Of a stretch of 33,104 nucleotides of DNA, positions 32,431-33,104 are shown one piece after another (positions within the stretch are counted from its first letter, which is position 1; every line of letters starts with the position of its first letter). The DNA lies in NCBI GenBank assembly GCA_024243835.1, contig JALPMN010000610.1:1-33104 (forward strand), written 5' to 3'. The position numbers and the translations under genes were made by a program. This stretch comes from Enteropsectra breve (Eukaryota > Microsporidia). The notes beneath the pieces are model-generated. The model saw only the letters and a program-made list of their open reading frames with translations. It searched no databases and was not told the DNA's origin.

Positions 32431-33104
32431 ATGTTGGAGGCAAAAATTTCTTTCAGCGAGAACGAAGGAAAAGGTGCCAGCGAGGCACTCAGCATGCTCA
32501 AGAAGATACTTGACAGCCTCTCAGACATCGTTGAACAGATGGAACTCAAGGCGAATGAGCAGGGCATCTCCATCCAGGTGATGGACTCGATGCATGTGGC
32601 ACTGGCTGATATTTTTATCGCATCAAACGCATTTTCTTCATATCGCTGTGATCGTGATATCACTATTGGCGTGCCCCTGAAGCAGCTCGTGCAGATTCTC
32701 AAGGGAATTGTGACTGAAGATTCCAGTGTTGTTACTTTTATTGCAAGCGCACAGTCCAAGTTCCTTACTATCAGGCACGAGACTGAAGAGTCCAAATATG
32801 AATTTGATATCATTTTGATTAATATCGTTTCTGAGAACTACCATGTTCCTAATCTCGAGTACAGCTCGTCCATTAAGATGCCCACAGAGAAGTTCCGCCA
32901 GATTTCCAAAGTAATTGGTCAGTTCGGAGAGTATCTCGGAATGAAGGCTGAGAAGGATGATGTCACATTCAAGCAGTCGAGCGATCTGCTCAACAACTGC
33001 ATGAGCATGAAGAGCAATGCCACCACTGTGAAGATAGACAGCTCGATGCCTGTGGAGCTGGAGATTGCCATGAAGTATATTAATTTGATAAATAAAGTCA
33101 GCTC
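32431..33104 (+). CDS. POL30: PCNA sliding clamp (partial, runs off window)
   Basis: The first 224 residues of proliferating cell nuclear antigen, the homotrimeric clamp that tethers polymerases delta and epsilon and repair factors to DNA. The N-terminus MLEAKISFSE is followed by ILDSLSDIVEQMELKANEQG, ISIQVMDSMHVALADI (the QAMDSSHVAL-type block) and YRCDRDITIGV (YRCDRNxxMG-type), then the interdomain region (ENYHVPNLEYSSSIKMP) and the second clamp domain. The window ends in the second half of that domain, so roughly the last 35-40 residues are missing. The start is supported by CTAAAATTTTTGCCGT directly before the ATG. Confidence 0.95.
   Translation, partial: MLEAKISFSENEGKGASEALSMLKKILDSLSDIVEQMELKANEQGISIQVMDSMHVALADIFIASNAFSSYRCDRDITIGVPLKQLVQILKGIVTEDSSVVTFIASAQSKFLTIRHETEESKYEFDIILINIVSENYHVPNLEYSSSIKMPTEKFRQISKVIGQFGEYLGMKAEKDDVTFKQSSDLLNNCMSMKSNATTVKIDSSMPVELEIAMKYINLINKVS

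Overview
The window reads as a nuclear chromosome segment of a microsporidian (fungal-lineage obligate intracellular parasite). The genes are intronless and mostly short for their families, four nuclear-type tRNAs are present, and the recognisable set is a reduced eukaryotic core: MCM6, DNA polymerase alpha, PCNA, a POT1-like protein, RRP45, NOG1, RPF2, eIF3b, a Hpc2/ubinuclein-like protein, a YEATS protein and a TOM40-like pore. Many start codons follow a compact signal, an AAAATTTT box and then a short C-run (ACCC, GCCC, CCCC), placed 0-6 bases before the ATG. This fits the CCC-like start-proximal signals known from microsporidia. I cannot name the genus from sequence alone.

Layout. 1-2.4 kb: a hexanucleotide microsatellite abutting MCM6 (-). 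2.4-10.6 kb: an accessory membrane-protein region with two one-helix miniproteins (-), a duplicated pair of roughly 550-residue polytopic membrane proteins (+) and a third unrelated polytopic protein (+). 10.7-14.6 kb: RRP45 (-), tRNA-Pro (-), then NOG1 (-) and RPF2 (+) diverging from a 50-bp shared promoter. 14.9-16.9 kb: tRNA-Leu (-), tRNA-Val (+) and a small secreted protein (+) bracketed by two short terminal-inverted-repeat elements that look like pogo/Tc1-type MITEs. 17.1-21.2 kb: TOM40-like (+) and DNA polymerase alpha (-). 22.1-25.9 kb: a tandem cluster of three related secreted proteins (+). The first carries 123-bp internal repeats and is interrupted by three in-frame stops. 26.2-29.2 kb: Hpc2-like (-), tRNA-Gly (-), eIF3b (+). 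29.6-33.1 kb: POT1-like (+, apparently starting with GTG), YEATS/Yaf9-like (-) with a 14-bp minisatellite just 5' of its ATG, and PCNA (+), which runs off the window.

Functionally, conserved housekeeping genes (replication: MCM6, POLA, PCNA; telomere: POT1-like; ribosome assembly, RNA decay and translation: NOG1, RPF2, RRP45, eIF3b; chromatin: Hpc2, Yaf9) alternate with lineage-specific membrane and secreted proteins. The accessory stretches hold the duplications, repeats, gene decay and MITE-like elements. The most original observations are the disrupted secreted paralog whose reading frame survives beyond its stops, the two MITE-like elements around a secreted-protein gene, the duplicated polytopic membrane proteins, the GTG start of the POT1-like gene, and start corrections (polymerase alpha, third secreted paralog) made from the promoter motif.
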